Assembly (NCBI GenBank): GCA_002779825.1
Contig: PEVN01000090.1
Span: forward strand, 1 to 32,894
Reading direction: 5' to 3'
Origin: Armatimonadetes bacterium CG06_land_8_20_14_3_00_66_21
GTDB taxonomy: Bacteria > Armatimonadota > Abditibacteriia > CG2-30-66-41
Length of the DNA: 32,894 bases
In this document: one piece after another, positions 1-7,455 of the stretch
Position numbering within the stretch: the stretch's first letter is position 1
Layout: each line of letters starts with the position of its first letter
The notes under the pieces: model-generated
What the model saw: only the letters and a program-made list of their open reading frames with translations
Databases searched by the model: none
Told to the model about the DNA's origin: nothing
Translations under genes and position numbers: made by a program

Positions 1-111
1 GACCGGAAGGTCTCAAAGGGCTGCGAATCCACGGGATTCGAGGAGACCTGTCGGTCCGGGGAGCGGCGGGGTCAGGAGACCCTCGCCGAGCACATTCGCC
101 CTAAGTAGTTC

Positions 112-945
112 GTGTTGCGGAAGCTTCCTAACGCGGGTTGCGAGCGGGAGGGTGGTCAAGAGACGTACGCCCCCGGTTCGCACCAGGTCGCCATGGAAGG
201 ACAGAGCGGGCTTCGGACGATCTACGACACGCTCTTCCGCAGCCGGTTGGGGATGCCGGCAATCGCCTCGGGTCTGTGCAGACGGCTCTCGGACGAGGCT
301 GTCACGCGCACTGCCCGCAGGGCAACGTTCGGTCGACCGCAGGCTGACTACGACCAGGTGCAGTTCAGACTCGCCACGCTCGGGGGGATGGCTGAGTTGA
401 ACCGCCGACTGTGGCAGTTCACCGGTGTCTGGATGGACGACCACCCCGACGTATCCGGCGACTACGCCTTGGTCAACGCCGCCAAGATCGTCTCCTCCGA
501 AACACTCCAAGCAGCCGCCGATTCTGCGTTGCAGCTCTTTGCGTCAGCCGGCTACAAACGCACTCACCTTGTCGGGCGGGCGTATGTCGATTCGCGGCCG
601 TTCCAGATCTTCGAGGGCACGAATGATGTCCTCAACGTGAACACCTACGACGCCATCGCCAGCCGGCACGGGTCTTCCGACAGCGCGGCCATCGCCGAGG
701 AATTCCGCCAATACGGACTGCGCCTGCCGGAAGAGCTGCCACCCTCGACGCTCGCCCTCGTCGACGCCAGCCGCGCGCAGTCTCAACGCGAGAAGGTCAA
801 CTGCGGACATGCCCTCGCCTGGATGCTGGCGCTGTCCATTCTGCAACTGCCCGGCGACCACGGTGGCTCCGCCCTCGAAGAAGCGCAGCGCGTGGTGAAG
901 AAACGGATCGCGGAGCTGGCGGCCGCGATGCCGTACCTGGGGTGA
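112..945 (+). CDS. Acyl-CoA dehydrogenase, C-terminal half (5'-truncated)
   Basis: The product matches the C-terminal alpha-helical domain of flavin-dependent acyl-CoA dehydrogenases, which oxidise acyl-CoA thioesters. Visible landmarks are AMEG near residue 27, the RRATFGRP stretch near 69-76 that contacts FAD in the family, and SRPFQIFEGTNDVL at 161-174, where E168 sits at the usual catalytic-base position. Family members are about 380-600 aa; here only 277 codons are open and the N-terminal and middle domains are missing. An in-frame TAG at 106-108 closes the frame just before the GTG at 112, and none of the three forward frames in 1-111 reads like the missing part. No good ribosome-binding site precedes the GTG. 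It is therefore probably a 5'-truncated or frameshifted remnant, and recognisable homology only begins near base 180. The family call is firm; intactness is doubtful. Confidence 0.65.
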   Translation: MLRKLPNAGCEREGGQETYAPGSHQVAMEGQSGLRTIYDTLFRSRLGMPAIASGLCRRLSDEAVTRTARRATFGRPQADYDQVQFRLATLGGMAELNRRLWQFTGVWMDDHPDVSGDYALVNAAKIVSSETLQAAADSALQLFASAGYKRTHLVGRAYVDSRPFQIFEGTNDVLNVNTYDAIASRHGSSDSAAIAEEFRQYGLRLPEELPPSTLALVDASRAQSQREKVNCGHALAWMLALSILQLPGDHGGSALEEAQRVVKKRIAELAAAMPYLG

Positions 946-988
946 GAACGACACCCAGCATGTACGGGACTTCTCGAGGAAGACTGAC

Positions 989-1183
989 ATGAGTCCGCAA
1001 GCCGTGACCCTGCGCCTCAAGCAGACAAGTGAGTTGCGCCGGCTGTGTCTCGCGCTTGCCGGCGGAGAACAGCCCTTGGGTGCGGGTGGTCAGGCGCACC
1101 TGGAGCACGAGGAGACGCGGGCAAGCGCGGGGAACGCCCGTCGGCCGTCGGCCGTCGCTACCGGCCGAACTTCCACTCTTTGA
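989..1183 (+). CDS. Small hypothetical protein (doubtful)
   Basis: A 64-aa frame starts at an ATG with a good purine-rich site (GAGGAAG at 974-980, about 8 nt upstream). The first 25 residues ([20 protein letters not shown]) look like a plausible short basic protein. The rest runs into a GTCGGCC heptamer repeat at 1140-1156 and overlaps the 3' end of the convergent sulfatase gene by 26 bp, so the C-terminus looks accidental. I do not recognise a family. It may be a small gene that has lost its natural stop, or noise. Confidence 0.25.
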   Translation: MSPQAVTLRLKQTSELRRLCLALAGGEQPLGAGGQAHLEHEETRASAGNARRPSAVATGRTSTL

Positions 1184-3044
1184 CCACTTCGCCGTTCTCC
1201 TTCTTCAGCCGCATCCACTCGATATCCAGTTCACCTTCGCCGGCGCACGGGTCGAAACGGACCAGCCCGACTGGTTCCTTGGCTTCCTTCTCCACCTGGT
1301 ACTGGCGCCATTCGCCGTCGTGCTTTATCTTGAGGAGCACGTACGTTCCGGGCACCACCTGTTTCGACGGGCCGGCGAAAAAGAACTGACCGTCGCCCTT
1401 CGCGCTGGTTTTCATCCGCACCTCGAACGAGTACTTGCCGGGCGGGAAGTCGAGGGTCTCTTCGGTGGTGAATTGCGGGTCGTTGCCGGTAGTGACCACG
1501 TGCAGAAGACCGTCCGTCAGCGATAGCGCCGCATGCCCGTTGCCGCCAGCGCGCCAGCCACCGACCGATTGGAGGGCGCCGGGGCGGTAGTTGGGGTTAG
1601 GCTTGGGGACGACGGCCTTCGTGTCGGTCAGGAACCGTTCGAGGAGCGCGTCCAGTTCCTTCACTCGGTCGGGCTGCCTCTCGGCGAGGTTGGTTGTCTC
1701 GCTGAGATCGTCCTTCAGGTTGTACAGCTCGTACCGGTGTTCCTGGTGTTCGCCGTCGCAGAAGACGCGGAACAGCTTCCAGTCGCCTTTGCGCACGCAG
1801 ACCGAGGGCGGGATCCAGTCGGGCACCTTCACAGTGTGGGGGAAGTAGCAGTAGACCTCCCGGTCCAGGAGCCCACCGCGGAGCGCGGGCACCATGCTTA
1901 CGCCGTCGAACTGCTGTCCGGCTTGGGGCGCAATGCCGAGCACCTCCAGCAGCGTCGGGTAGAAGTCGGTGCTCTCGACCAGCGACTCGTTGACTGCCCC
2001 TGGCTTGGTCACCCCCGGCCAGACGACGAAGCACGGGACGCGGATGCCGCCCTCGTACAGCGTCCCTTTGCCGCCCCGCAGCGGCGCGTTGCTGGTGGGC
2101 GTGGTGCCGTCGATCTCGTTGTACATGTTGCCGCCGTTGTCGGAGAAGAAGACGATGAGGGTGTTGTCCGTCAGCCCCAGCCGGTCGAGGGCAGCGAGCA
2201 TCTTCCCGACGTTGTCGTCCAACGACTGCACCATCGCTGCGTAGGTGGGGCTCTTCTGCGGGTTGTTGGGGTCAACTTTGGGCCGGTACTTCTCGATCAG
2301 GGCCGTTTTCGCGTTGAAGGGCGCATGCACGGAGAACTGCCAGTAGTTGAGGAAGAAGGGCTGGTCTCTGTGCGCTTCAAGGAAGGCGACAGCTTCGTCG
2401 CCCATCCGGTCCTCAATGTGCTCGCCCGGGGTCCGCTCCTTGAAGTTGGGAAATCGCCACGGCGCCACGTAACTCCCCGCCGGCCCCGGCCCCGGCCAGT
2501 GGGGCACGTCCACGTCGAAGCCCTGGTGCAGCGGGTCGTACGGTTCGGGGCCCAGGTGCCACTTGCCGAAGTGTCCCGTCGCGTACCCGGCACTCTTGAG
2601 CGCCTCAGTCAACGTGAAGTACTCGAGTTTCAGCCGCGTAGCAGTCTCGCACTCGAGCCGCTTGGCGTAGGCTGGCGCGTGCTCTCGGACCGACGCCTGC
2701 AGCACCTCGTTGGGTAGGTGGCACGCCGGCGTCGTGATACCGATCCGTGCGGGGTTCAACCCGGTGAGAATCGAGGCCCGCGTCGGCGAGCAGAAGGGGC
2801 TGGCGGAGTAGGCGTTGGGGAAGAACATCGCCCGCTTGGCCAAGCGCTCGACGTTGGGCGTCTCGTAGAAGGTGCTGCCGGTGAAGCTGGTATCCCGCCA
2901 GCCCAGGTCATCGGCGAGAATAAAGAGCACGTTCGGGCGACGCTTGGGCTCCGGCGCGGCGGCAAGCGCGCGACCGGCGACAACGCCTAAGGCGGACCCT
3001 CCAGCGAGCTTGAGGAACTGTCGACGGGTGGGTTGAAGGGGCAT
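1158..3044 (-). CDS. Tat-exported sulfatase (arylsulfatase A family)
   Basis: This is a 628-aa type I sulfatase that would hydrolyse sulfate esters, most likely on a polysaccharide, outside the cytoplasm. A twin-arginine signal lies at the N-terminus ([15 protein letters not shown], residues 6-20). The catalytic core starts at [14 protein letters not shown], with metal-binding D45/D46. The modification motif C85-S-P-T-R marks a Cys-type enzyme needing conversion to formylglycine, so an FGE must exist in the cell. Other family blocks are [10 protein letters not shown] and FFSDNGG. Residues from about 495 to the end form an extra beta-rich domain that looks like an appended carbohydrate-binding sandwich. 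The reading frame is open further upstream, but the ATG at 3044 has GGGAG 8-9 nt upstream and places the Tat signal at the start. It diverges from the beta-helix gene. The substrate cannot be read from sequence. Confidence 0.93.
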   Translation of the reverse strand: MPLQPTRRQFLKLAGGSALGVVAGRALAAAPEPKRRPNVLFILADDLGWRDTSFTGSTFYETPNVERLAKRAMFFPNAYSASPFCSPTRASILTGLNPARIGITTPACHLPNEVLQASVREHAPAYAKRLECETATRLKLEYFTLTEALKSAGYATGHFGKWHLGPEPYDPLHQGFDVDVPHWPGPGPAGSYVAPWRFPNFKERTPGEHIEDRMGDEAVAFLEAHRDQPFFLNYWQFSVHAPFNAKTALIEKYRPKVDPNNPQKSPTYAAMVQSLDDNVGKMLAALDRLGLTDNTLIVFFSDNGGNMYNEIDGTTPTSNAPLRGGKGTLYEGGIRVPCFVVWPGVTKPGAVNESLVESTDFYPTLLEVLGIAPQAGQQFDGVSMVPALRGGLLDREVYCYFPHTVKVPDWIPPSVCVRKGDWKLFRVFCDGEHQEHRYELYNLKDDLSETTNLAERQPDRVKELDALLERFLTDTKAVVPKPNPNYRPGALQSVGGWRAGGNGHAALSLTDGLLHVVTTGNDPQFTTEETLDFPPGKYSFEVRMKTSAKGDGQFFFAGPSKQVVPGTYVLLKIKHDGEWRQYQVEKEAKEPVGLVRFDPCAGEGELDIEWMRLKKENGEVVKEWKFGR

Positions 3045-3251
3045 GGGTTGGTCTCCCAGGTTGGCAGCGGCACCCGCACACACGGGATACTTCAGAGTTC
3101 TCCCCGTATCGCGCAATACCTTGACCCCTCGCTCAAAAGCTTTTCCGCTCCGAGGATAGCCGTACCGCTTGAGCATCAGACCCTTGGTTGGCGTGACCGA
3201 GTCTACCTCGGGACCCACCCCACTCACCGCCTCGGCTCGTTCCCTCGCACA

Positions 3252-3302
3252 AGAGCAAGACGCGGCCGACCAAGTAGAATAGGTGGACTACGGAGGTCAC
3301 CC
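3252..3302 (+). promoter_or_regulatory. Leader of the beta-helix gene: -10-like hexamer and strong RBS
   Basis: TAGAAT at 3275-3280 resembles a sigma-70 -10 box, and GGAGG at about 3291-3295 is a strong ribosome-binding site before the ATG at 3303. No convincing -35 box sits 17 nt upstream, and the -10 lies very close to the start, so the promoter call is weak while the RBS is good. The rest of the 258-bp divergent gap with the sulfatase shows nothing recognisable. Confidence 0.35.
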
Positions 3303-3677
3303 ATGCGGAGGCGAACAACAACCAGTCTCCTCCCCTTGCTCGGCCTGCTGGCCGGCGTGTGTTCGGCAGCGGAGTTCCATGTTTCGCTGACGGGGGGCGA
3401 CACGGGCCCCGGAACGAAGCAGAGGCCGTTCGCCACGCTCTCGCGTGCCCAGGAAGCGGCGCGCCAGGCACGAGCGCAGGGCGACAAGGCGGTGCGGGTC
3501 ACGGTGCGTGGAGGCGTCTACTTTCTCGCGGAGTCGTTGACGCTGGAGCCGCAGGACTCGGGGTTGACCATTGAGGGTGCGAAGGGCGAAGAGGTGGTGT
3601 GGTCGGCTGCGACATTACCCAGACGCAAGGCGATGGCGTCAGCATCCTGGGCACCAGCAAGGACCACCAGCGCGTGA
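3303..3677 (+). CDS. Beta-helix fragment 1: signal peptide and N-terminus
   Basis: The start at ATG 3303 is supported by GGAGG 8 nt upstream. About 98 residues are genuine: a signal peptide with an RRR n-region and Leu-rich core, then the N-terminal cap of the beta-helix up to GEEVVW. The codons after about 3600 are the wrong frame of fragment 2 and run to a stop at 3675-3677. Confidence 0.5.
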   Translation: MRRRTTTSLLPLLGLLAGVCSAAEFHVSLTGGDTGPGTKQRPFATLSRAQEAARQARAQGDKAVRVTVRGGVYFLAESLTLEPQDSGLTIEGAKGEEVVWSAATLPRRKAMASASWAPARTTSA

Positions 3678-4138
3678 CCGACCACGTGGTGGACAACTGC
3701 TACGTCTGGGACCTCGGCTGGGGCCGCATCCACAACCGGTGCGGCGGGGTGTACATGCACCGCTGCGCGCGGGTCAGGCTGACCCACAACCACGTCCACG
3801 ACACGCCGCGCTACGCGCTGGCCATGGACGTGGGCAACGACTGCGAGTTCGCCTACAACTACTGCCACCACGCCAACCTGGTGACTGCCGACACAAGCAT
3901 CATCGAGGCAGCGACGGCGCTGGACTGGGGGTTGCCTACCGAGGAGCAGTTGGAGCGCAACAAGGCGGAGAACGCTGGGAACACGGTGCATCACAACCTG
4001 ATCCACGACTCCGGCGGCTGGGGCACCGATGCGCTGGGGCAGTTGGAGAGCCCCTACTACTCCTGGGGGATCTACCTGGATGTGTCCTGCAGCCGCTGGA
4101 ACATCCACGACAACGGCTGCTATACTCGCGAAGGTTAG
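3599..4138 (+). CDS. Beta-helix fragment 2: central turns
   Basis: True homology begins at VGCDITQTQGDGVSI, slightly upstream of the GTG at 3599, which has no ribosome-binding site and is not a real start. Repeated HN/DN-rich turns (VDNCYVWD, LTHNHVHDT, HHNLIHDSGG, WNIHDNGCY) are typical of the beta-helix fold. The frame closes at TAG 4136-4138, which belongs to the left arm of the inserted element, 15 nt past the target site. Confidence 0.5.
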   Translation: MVGCDITQTQGDGVSILGTSKDHQRVTDHVVDNCYVWDLGWGRIHNRCGGVYMHRCARVRLTHNHVHDTPRYALAMDVGNDCEFAYNYCHHANLVTADTSIIEAATALDWGLPTEEQLERNKAENAGNTVHHNLIHDSGGWGTDALGQLESPYYSWGIYLDVSCSRWNIHDNGCYTREG

Positions 4139-4267
4139 AAATACACCGAAGTGGAAGTTCGCAGAACTTCACCCGGGGGCGTGTGGTGAGCACCCAACAC
4201 ACTGCTGTGCACGCAGAGGCGTCGAACTTGTGCACTGGCTTCGGTGTATTCCTACCCTTCGCGAGTA
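4123..4267. mobile_element. 145-bp MITE-like element with long inverted repeats and TA target duplication
   Basis: The two ends form inverted repeats. Bases 4121-4151 and the reverse complement of 4239-4269 match at 29 of 31 positions; the outer end is TACTCGCGAAGG. Removing 4123-4267 plus one TA rejoins GGCTGC-TA-CAACACC, which reads G-C-Y-N-T and restores the beta-helix sequence exactly. TA duplication is characteristic of the IS630/Tc1-mariner group. The element has no room for a transposase, so it would have to be mobilised in trans. The interior contains a perfect 7-bp hairpin (GAAGTTC/GAACTTC, 4154-4170) and a pair of GTGCAC sites. Element plus TA is 147 bp, a multiple of three, so the host frame is kept, but stops at 4136 and 4187 block translation. 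Confidence 0.8.
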
Positions 4268-5401
4268 TACAACACCGTCCTCGGCGGCTTCATGAGCAAC
4301 GCCGGCGTGGACAACGTCGTCGAGAACAACGTGTTCGTCAACGGGCAGAAGAGCCAGGTCTACTTCAACCCCTGGAACAAGTTCCCCACCTCCGGCAGCC
4401 GCTGCGAGCGCAATGTCGTCGCGTCCCGAGGCAAGTCGGCGGACCTCTATCGCCTGAACCGGTTTGAGGACAGCTTCGTTCACTTCGAGCGCAACCTGGT
4501 GTGGGCCGACGGACAGAAGCCCAACGTCGGCGGCGTCCCGGGACTAACGCGCAGGGATTCGTGGGAAGGCTGGCTCAAACGCGGGCAGGACCAGGGCAGC
4601 GAGGTGGCCGATCCGCAGTTCGTCGATCCCGCCAAAGGCGACTACCGGCTCAAGCCTACCTCACCGGCCTTCAGGCTCGGCTTCAAGGCAATTGACCTGA
4701 GCACCATCGGCAACTACGCCGACCCCGACCGCCGCACGTGGCCCAGGCCGGAAGTACCGGTGGTGCGCGATGAGGTCGACTACGCGCCGACGGTTTCCCC
4801 GGCCACGCAGCCTGCCCTCCGCGACTACGAAGACTACGCCGTCGGCGAGCCGGAGCGCGGCGCTCATGTCGGCAACAAGGACGCGGGCACGGCGCTGGTG
4901 ACCGACGAGACCGCCGCGGGCGGCAAACACAGCCTGAAGTTCACCGATGCCGCCGGGCTGGGGCAGAACTTCCTCCCCTACATCACCTATCCGTTCGAGC
5001 TGGAAAGCGGCGCGCTCAGGATGGCCTTCGACCTGCGCTGGGAGACGGGAGCGCTGATGGCGCTGGACTGGCGCGACGACCCGTACAACTACAACATGGG
5101 GCCGAACCTGACCACCTCCGCCGACGGCTGGCTCTCCGCCAATGGCAAGCGGATGCTGCAACTGCCGGTCGGCCGGTGGGTGCATCTCGAGATCCTCTGC
5201 GCACTCGGCCCGCAGGCCACCGGCAAGTACGACCTGACGCTCAAGCTGCCCGACGCCGAGCCGCAGGTCTTCAAGGAGGTCGCCTGCTCGCCCAAGTTCG
5301 AGACGCTCAACTGCATCGTGTTCATGGCAGTGGGCGAGGCGCCGGCAGTGTTCTATGTTGACCACTTGGCGCTGCGACCGGAGGCGGCTGAGAACAAGTG
5401 A
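4244..5401 (+). CDS. Beta-helix fragment 3: last turns and C-terminal beta-sandwich
   Basis: The GTG at 4244 lies inside the right arm of the inserted element and is an incidental start. Host sequence resumes at VYNTVLGGFMSNAG. Residues to about 160 finish the beta-helix (DNVVENNVFVNG, FERNLVWADG, ADPQFVDPAKGDYRL, the usual end motif of this family). After a short linker, about 190-380 form a beta-sandwich (RDYEDYAVGEPE, HSLKFTDAAG, GRWVHLEI, FYVDHLAL) that resembles a concanavalin-type glycan-binding module. Confidence 0.55.
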   Translation: MYSYPSRVYNTVLGGFMSNAGVDNVVENNVFVNGQKSQVYFNPWNKFPTSGSRCERNVVASRGKSADLYRLNRFEDSFVHFERNLVWADGQKPNVGGVPGLTRRDSWEGWLKRGQDQGSEVADPQFVDPAKGDYRLKPTSPAFRLGFKAIDLSTIGNYADPDRRTWPRPEVPVVRDEVDYAPTVSPATQPALRDYEDYAVGEPERGAHVGNKDAGTALVTDETAAGGKHSLKFTDAAGLGQNFLPYITYPFELESGALRMAFDLRWETGALMALDWRDDPYNYNMGPNLTTSADGWLSANGKRMLQLPVGRWVHLEILCALGPQATGKYDLTLKLPDAEPQVFKEVACSPKFETLNCIVFMAVGEAPAVFYVDHLALRPEAAENK

Positions 5402-5417
5402 GGGTTGGGGGGGGGCC

Positions 5418-5525
5418 GGAAGGGACCGAAAGGACACCCGCGACAGGAAGGACAACGGCGCCGCACTGCCGGGGGCCGTTGAGGTTCCTTGTAGTCCCTG
5501 CCGTCTCTGCAGTCCTTGTCCCTGC
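5418..5525. repeat. Degenerate purine/pyrimidine short tandem repeats
   Basis: Purine-rich units of the type aaGGACa (5418-5456) are followed by pyrimidine-rich units of the type GTCCtTg (5484-5525), so the two halves are roughly inverted copies. The tract fills most of the 200-bp gap between the beta-helix gene and the oxidoreductase and follows a run of nine G at 5407-5415. It encodes nothing convincing. Confidence 0.5.
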
Positions 5526-5601
5526 ACGGCGCAAGGAAAGCCCTCCCCTCCGGCGAACTCTCGTGCCTCAGCCCGACCCTTCCTCTGAAAGGACCACGCA
5601 C

Positions 5602-6591
5602 ATGCCCAAGCTCGGAGTTGGTTTCATCGGCTGCGGAGGCATCCACAATGCCCATGCCCCGCACCTCGTCGACAATGAGAATGCCTACATCGCCTGCGCC
5701 ATGGACGTCAGCGAAGACGCCGTGAAGGCGCACTGCGGGAAGTACGGCACGCAGAACAGCACCACGGATCAGGCAGAGCTGCTTGCCCGCGAGGATGTGG
5801 ACGCGGTGGTGATCTGCACGCCGACCGGCTACCACAAGGACGCGGTGCTGGCCGCGGCTGCCGCCGGCAAGCACCTCTTCTGCGAGAAGCCGATGGCGAT
5901 GAACGTCGCCGACTGCGAAGCCATGGACGAGGCTTGCCGGGAGGCTGGCGTGCTGCTGCAGATTGGGTTCGTGCGCCACTTCTGCAACGAGTGGCTGAAG
6001 CTGCGGGACCTCATCCAGGAGGGGGCGATTGGCAGACCTGTCGTGTGGCGCTCAGTCAGCGGCGGTTCGGGCGCACCGACGCCGTGGTTCTTCGACAAGG
6101 AGATCGGCGGCGGGCCGTTCATCGACGGTGCTGTGCACAGCTACGACTTCGCCCGGTTCACCTTCGGCGAAGCGACGAACGTGGTGACCGACATCCGCCG
6201 CCTCAAAGCCAACACCACCGCCTGGGACACCGGCACCGTCATCGTCAACTTTGCTAGCGGCGACCAACAGATCACCTGCTGGTCGTGGGGTCTGCCCGGC
6301 TTCGGCTACGGCGTGCCGGCGGACAGCGCCCACGACGTGCTCGGGCCGCTCGGGTCCATCATGTTCCCCGGCGGTAACCAACTCAAGGTGAACCTGGCGG
6401 ACGGCGAGCACTTGGTCGAATTCGAAGCGGACGGCGGCAACGACTGGTTCGGCAAGCAGATGGCCCACTTCGTGGAGTGCTGCCAGACAGGTCAGCAACC
6501 CGTCACCGGCGCCAAGGAAGGCATCGAGGCTACGCGCATCGCCGAAGCCGCGCTCAGCGTTGGCGACCGGCCGGCGATCATTGAGTTGTAG
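5602..6591 (+). CDS. Gfo/Idh/MocA family NAD(P)-dependent oxidoreductase
   Basis: This 329-aa cytoplasmic protein belongs to the family that oxidises or reduces sugars, inositols and related alcohols using NAD(P). The N-terminal Rossmann fold shows GVGFIGCGGIHNAH (residues 5-18). The family signature CEKPMAMN places the catalytic-type lysine at K96. The C-terminal half carries GGGPFIDGAVHSYD, with the His in the position used in family active sites. Length is typical. The start at ATG 5602 is chosen because GAAAGGA lies about 9 nt upstream and the Rossmann motif begins at once; the open frame further upstream translates the repeat tract. It follows the broken beta-helix gene on the same strand, so a role in sugar catabolism is likely but the substrate is unknown. 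Confidence 0.93.
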   Translation: MPKLGVGFIGCGGIHNAHAPHLVDNENAYIACAMDVSEDAVKAHCGKYGTQNSTTDQAELLAREDVDAVVICTPTGYHKDAVLAAAAAGKHLFCEKPMAMNVADCEAMDEACREAGVLLQIGFVRHFCNEWLKLRDLIQEGAIGRPVVWRSVSGGSGAPTPWFFDKEIGGGPFIDGAVHSYDFARFTFGEATNVVTDIRRLKANTTAWDTGTVIVNFASGDQQITCWSWGLPGFGYGVPADSAHDVLGPLGSIMFPGGNQLKVNLADGEHLVEFEADGGNDWFGKQMAHFVECCQTGQQPVTGAKEGIEATRIAEAALSVGDRPAIIEL

Positions 6592-6622
6592 GCTCGTCTG
6601 TGGCGCCCCACTGGCCTTGCAG

Positions 6623-6988
6623 TCAGAGGTGCAGCATCAACTGGAGTGCCTCGTCGACCTGTGCCAGGGTCTCGTCAGGCAGGGATCCGAGTCTTCTGAG
6701 GAGCCGGTCCTTGGAGCACGCGTGCAGATGACTTGCGTTCAGGTAGCTCCTGATTCGGAGGCCCGTTCCGCTTCCCGGTTCGACGGGTACGCAGAATGGC
6801 AGCCTCTCGCACTTCGCGCTGCTGCTCAGAGCGGCCACAAGCACATGCCGCTTCGCCCTGACGGAGGCGAACGCGGTGCGTTCGACGATCACCGCTGGGC
6901 GCGTGCCGGCCTGCGCTGACCCTCGGGCCGGATCGAACTCACAGAGGTAGACCTCGCCGCGGGCCGGTTCCCGGCTCTGCGCCTGCAC
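6623..6988 (-). CDS. MazF/PemK-family toxin (endoribonuclease)
   Basis: This 121-aa protein matches type II toxins that cleave mRNA and arrest growth. The N-terminal strand and loop GEVYLCEFDPARGSAQAGTRPAVIVE is the family hallmark, including the RGS-QAG-RP loop. The C-terminus DRLLRRLGSLPDETLAQVDEALQLML matches the helix that ends most PemK/MazF proteins. The GTG start at 6988 has GGAGG 8 nt upstream. It is transcribed after, and overlaps, the antitoxin gene, as expected for co-translation. No catalytic residue looks altered and the length is normal, so it is probably functional. It faces the oxidoreductase gene convergently with a 31-bp gap. Confidence 0.88.
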   Translation of the reverse strand: MQAQSREPARGEVYLCEFDPARGSAQAGTRPAVIVERTAFASVRAKRHVLVAALSSSAKCERLPFCVPVEPGSGTGLRIRSYLNASHLHACSKDRLLRRLGSLPDETLAQVDEALQLMLHL

Positions 6989-7230
6989 AGGGCTGCCTCC
7001 GGCGAGGCGGCGAAGAACTGCTCCGCGAGTTGCTCCTCTTCGGCGGCAAACGCCTCCTCGGCATAGACCTCAGCGGTGAGACGATGCAGCGATTGCTCCC
7101 GCAGTTCCCCCAAGGCCCCGGCTAGCAGGCGCAGGACGAACTGGTTGCGGGAGACCTCCCCCCGCGCCTCGTCAATTGCAGTAACCGTCTGGATGGGAAA
7201 CGACAACGATACCTTCTGCATGCCAGCCAT
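6889..7230 (-). CDS. Ribbon-helix-helix-type antitoxin partner of MazF/PemK
   Basis: The N-terminus (MQKVSLSFPIQTVTAIDEARGEVSRNQFVLRLLAGAL) has the strand-helix-helix pattern of RHH/MazE-like antitoxins, which bind DNA and neutralise the toxin. A Glu-rich helix follows (AEEAFAAEEEQLAEQFF), a likely toxin-binding segment. I chose the ATG at 7230, which has AGGTG 6 nt upstream; ATGs at 7269 and 7221 are possible. About 80 residues lie ahead of the toxin start. The last 33 codons overlap the toxin gene by 100 nt in another frame and look compositionally random, so an ancestral stop near the toxin start has probably been lost. Confidence 0.75.
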   Translation of the reverse strand: MAGMQKVSLSFPIQTVTAIDEARGEVSRNQFVLRLLAGALGELREQSLHRLTAEVYAEEAFAAEEEQLAEQFFAASPEAALCRRRAGNRPAARSTSVSSIRPEGQRRPARAQR

Positions 7231-7313
7231 TCCTGACACCTCTGAACCATGGTCTTGGTTGACAGTCATGAATCATAGCTCGATCCACGTCGCCGTGCCA
7301 CCCCGCGCCCCCT

Positions 7314-7342
7314 TTGTTCGCCCTGCAAGGTTGTGATAGAAT
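7314..7342 (+). promoter_or_regulatory. Putative sigma-70 promoter of smc
   Basis: TTGTTC (7314-7319) and TAGAAT (7337-7342) are separated by exactly 17 bp, about 115 bp ahead of the smc start. The -10 box matches consensus at 5 of 6 positions and the -35 at 3 of 6. It lies in the divergent gap between the antitoxin gene and smc, which otherwise shows no obvious element. Confidence 0.45.
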
Positions 7343-7455
7343 ACCGAAGGCTTGTCAGGGGTCGTCGCGGCACTTGGAAGTAGTGGACGCAGCAGCCCGG
7401 GCGCGCCCGCGCCTTCGTCATCCTCAGCCATCGTCGGACCAAGGAATCTACCTGC

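Larger units (their letters stand above)
3303..5401 (+). pseudogene. Secreted right-handed beta-helix protein, disrupted
   Basis: Three consecutive pieces read as one secreted parallel beta-helix (pectate-lyase-fold-like) protein. Piece 1 (from 3303) has a signal peptide ending near VCSAAEF and the typical opening FHVSLTGGDTGPGTKQRPFATL. It then switches frame near 3590-3605 into piece 2, which carries the NHVHDT and NYCHHAN helix turns. The text jumps from an early beta-strand straight to a late helix turn, so several hundred residues expected for this family appear deleted at the switch. Piece 2 ends at TAG 4136-4138 inside a MITE-like insertion, and piece 3 resumes in the same frame on the far side. 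Piece 3 contains the last helix turns and a C-terminal beta-sandwich with a concanavalin-like look. As it stands the gene cannot make a full protein. Glycan binding or lyase activity is only inferred from the fold. Confidence 0.75.

Noticed and set aside
1533..2717. 394-codon plus-strand frame opposite the sulfatase
   Set aside because: Shadow of the sulfatase codons in GC-rich DNA; Val/Arg/Gly-rich with no motif.
3045..3227. 61-residue extension of the sulfatase N-terminus
   Set aside because: It would bury the Tat signal internally; the ATG at 3044 has a good ribosome-binding site.
5398..5601. Extended start of the Gfo/Idh/MocA protein
   Set aside because: The extension translates the degenerate repeat tract; the Rossmann motif begins just after the ATG at 5602.
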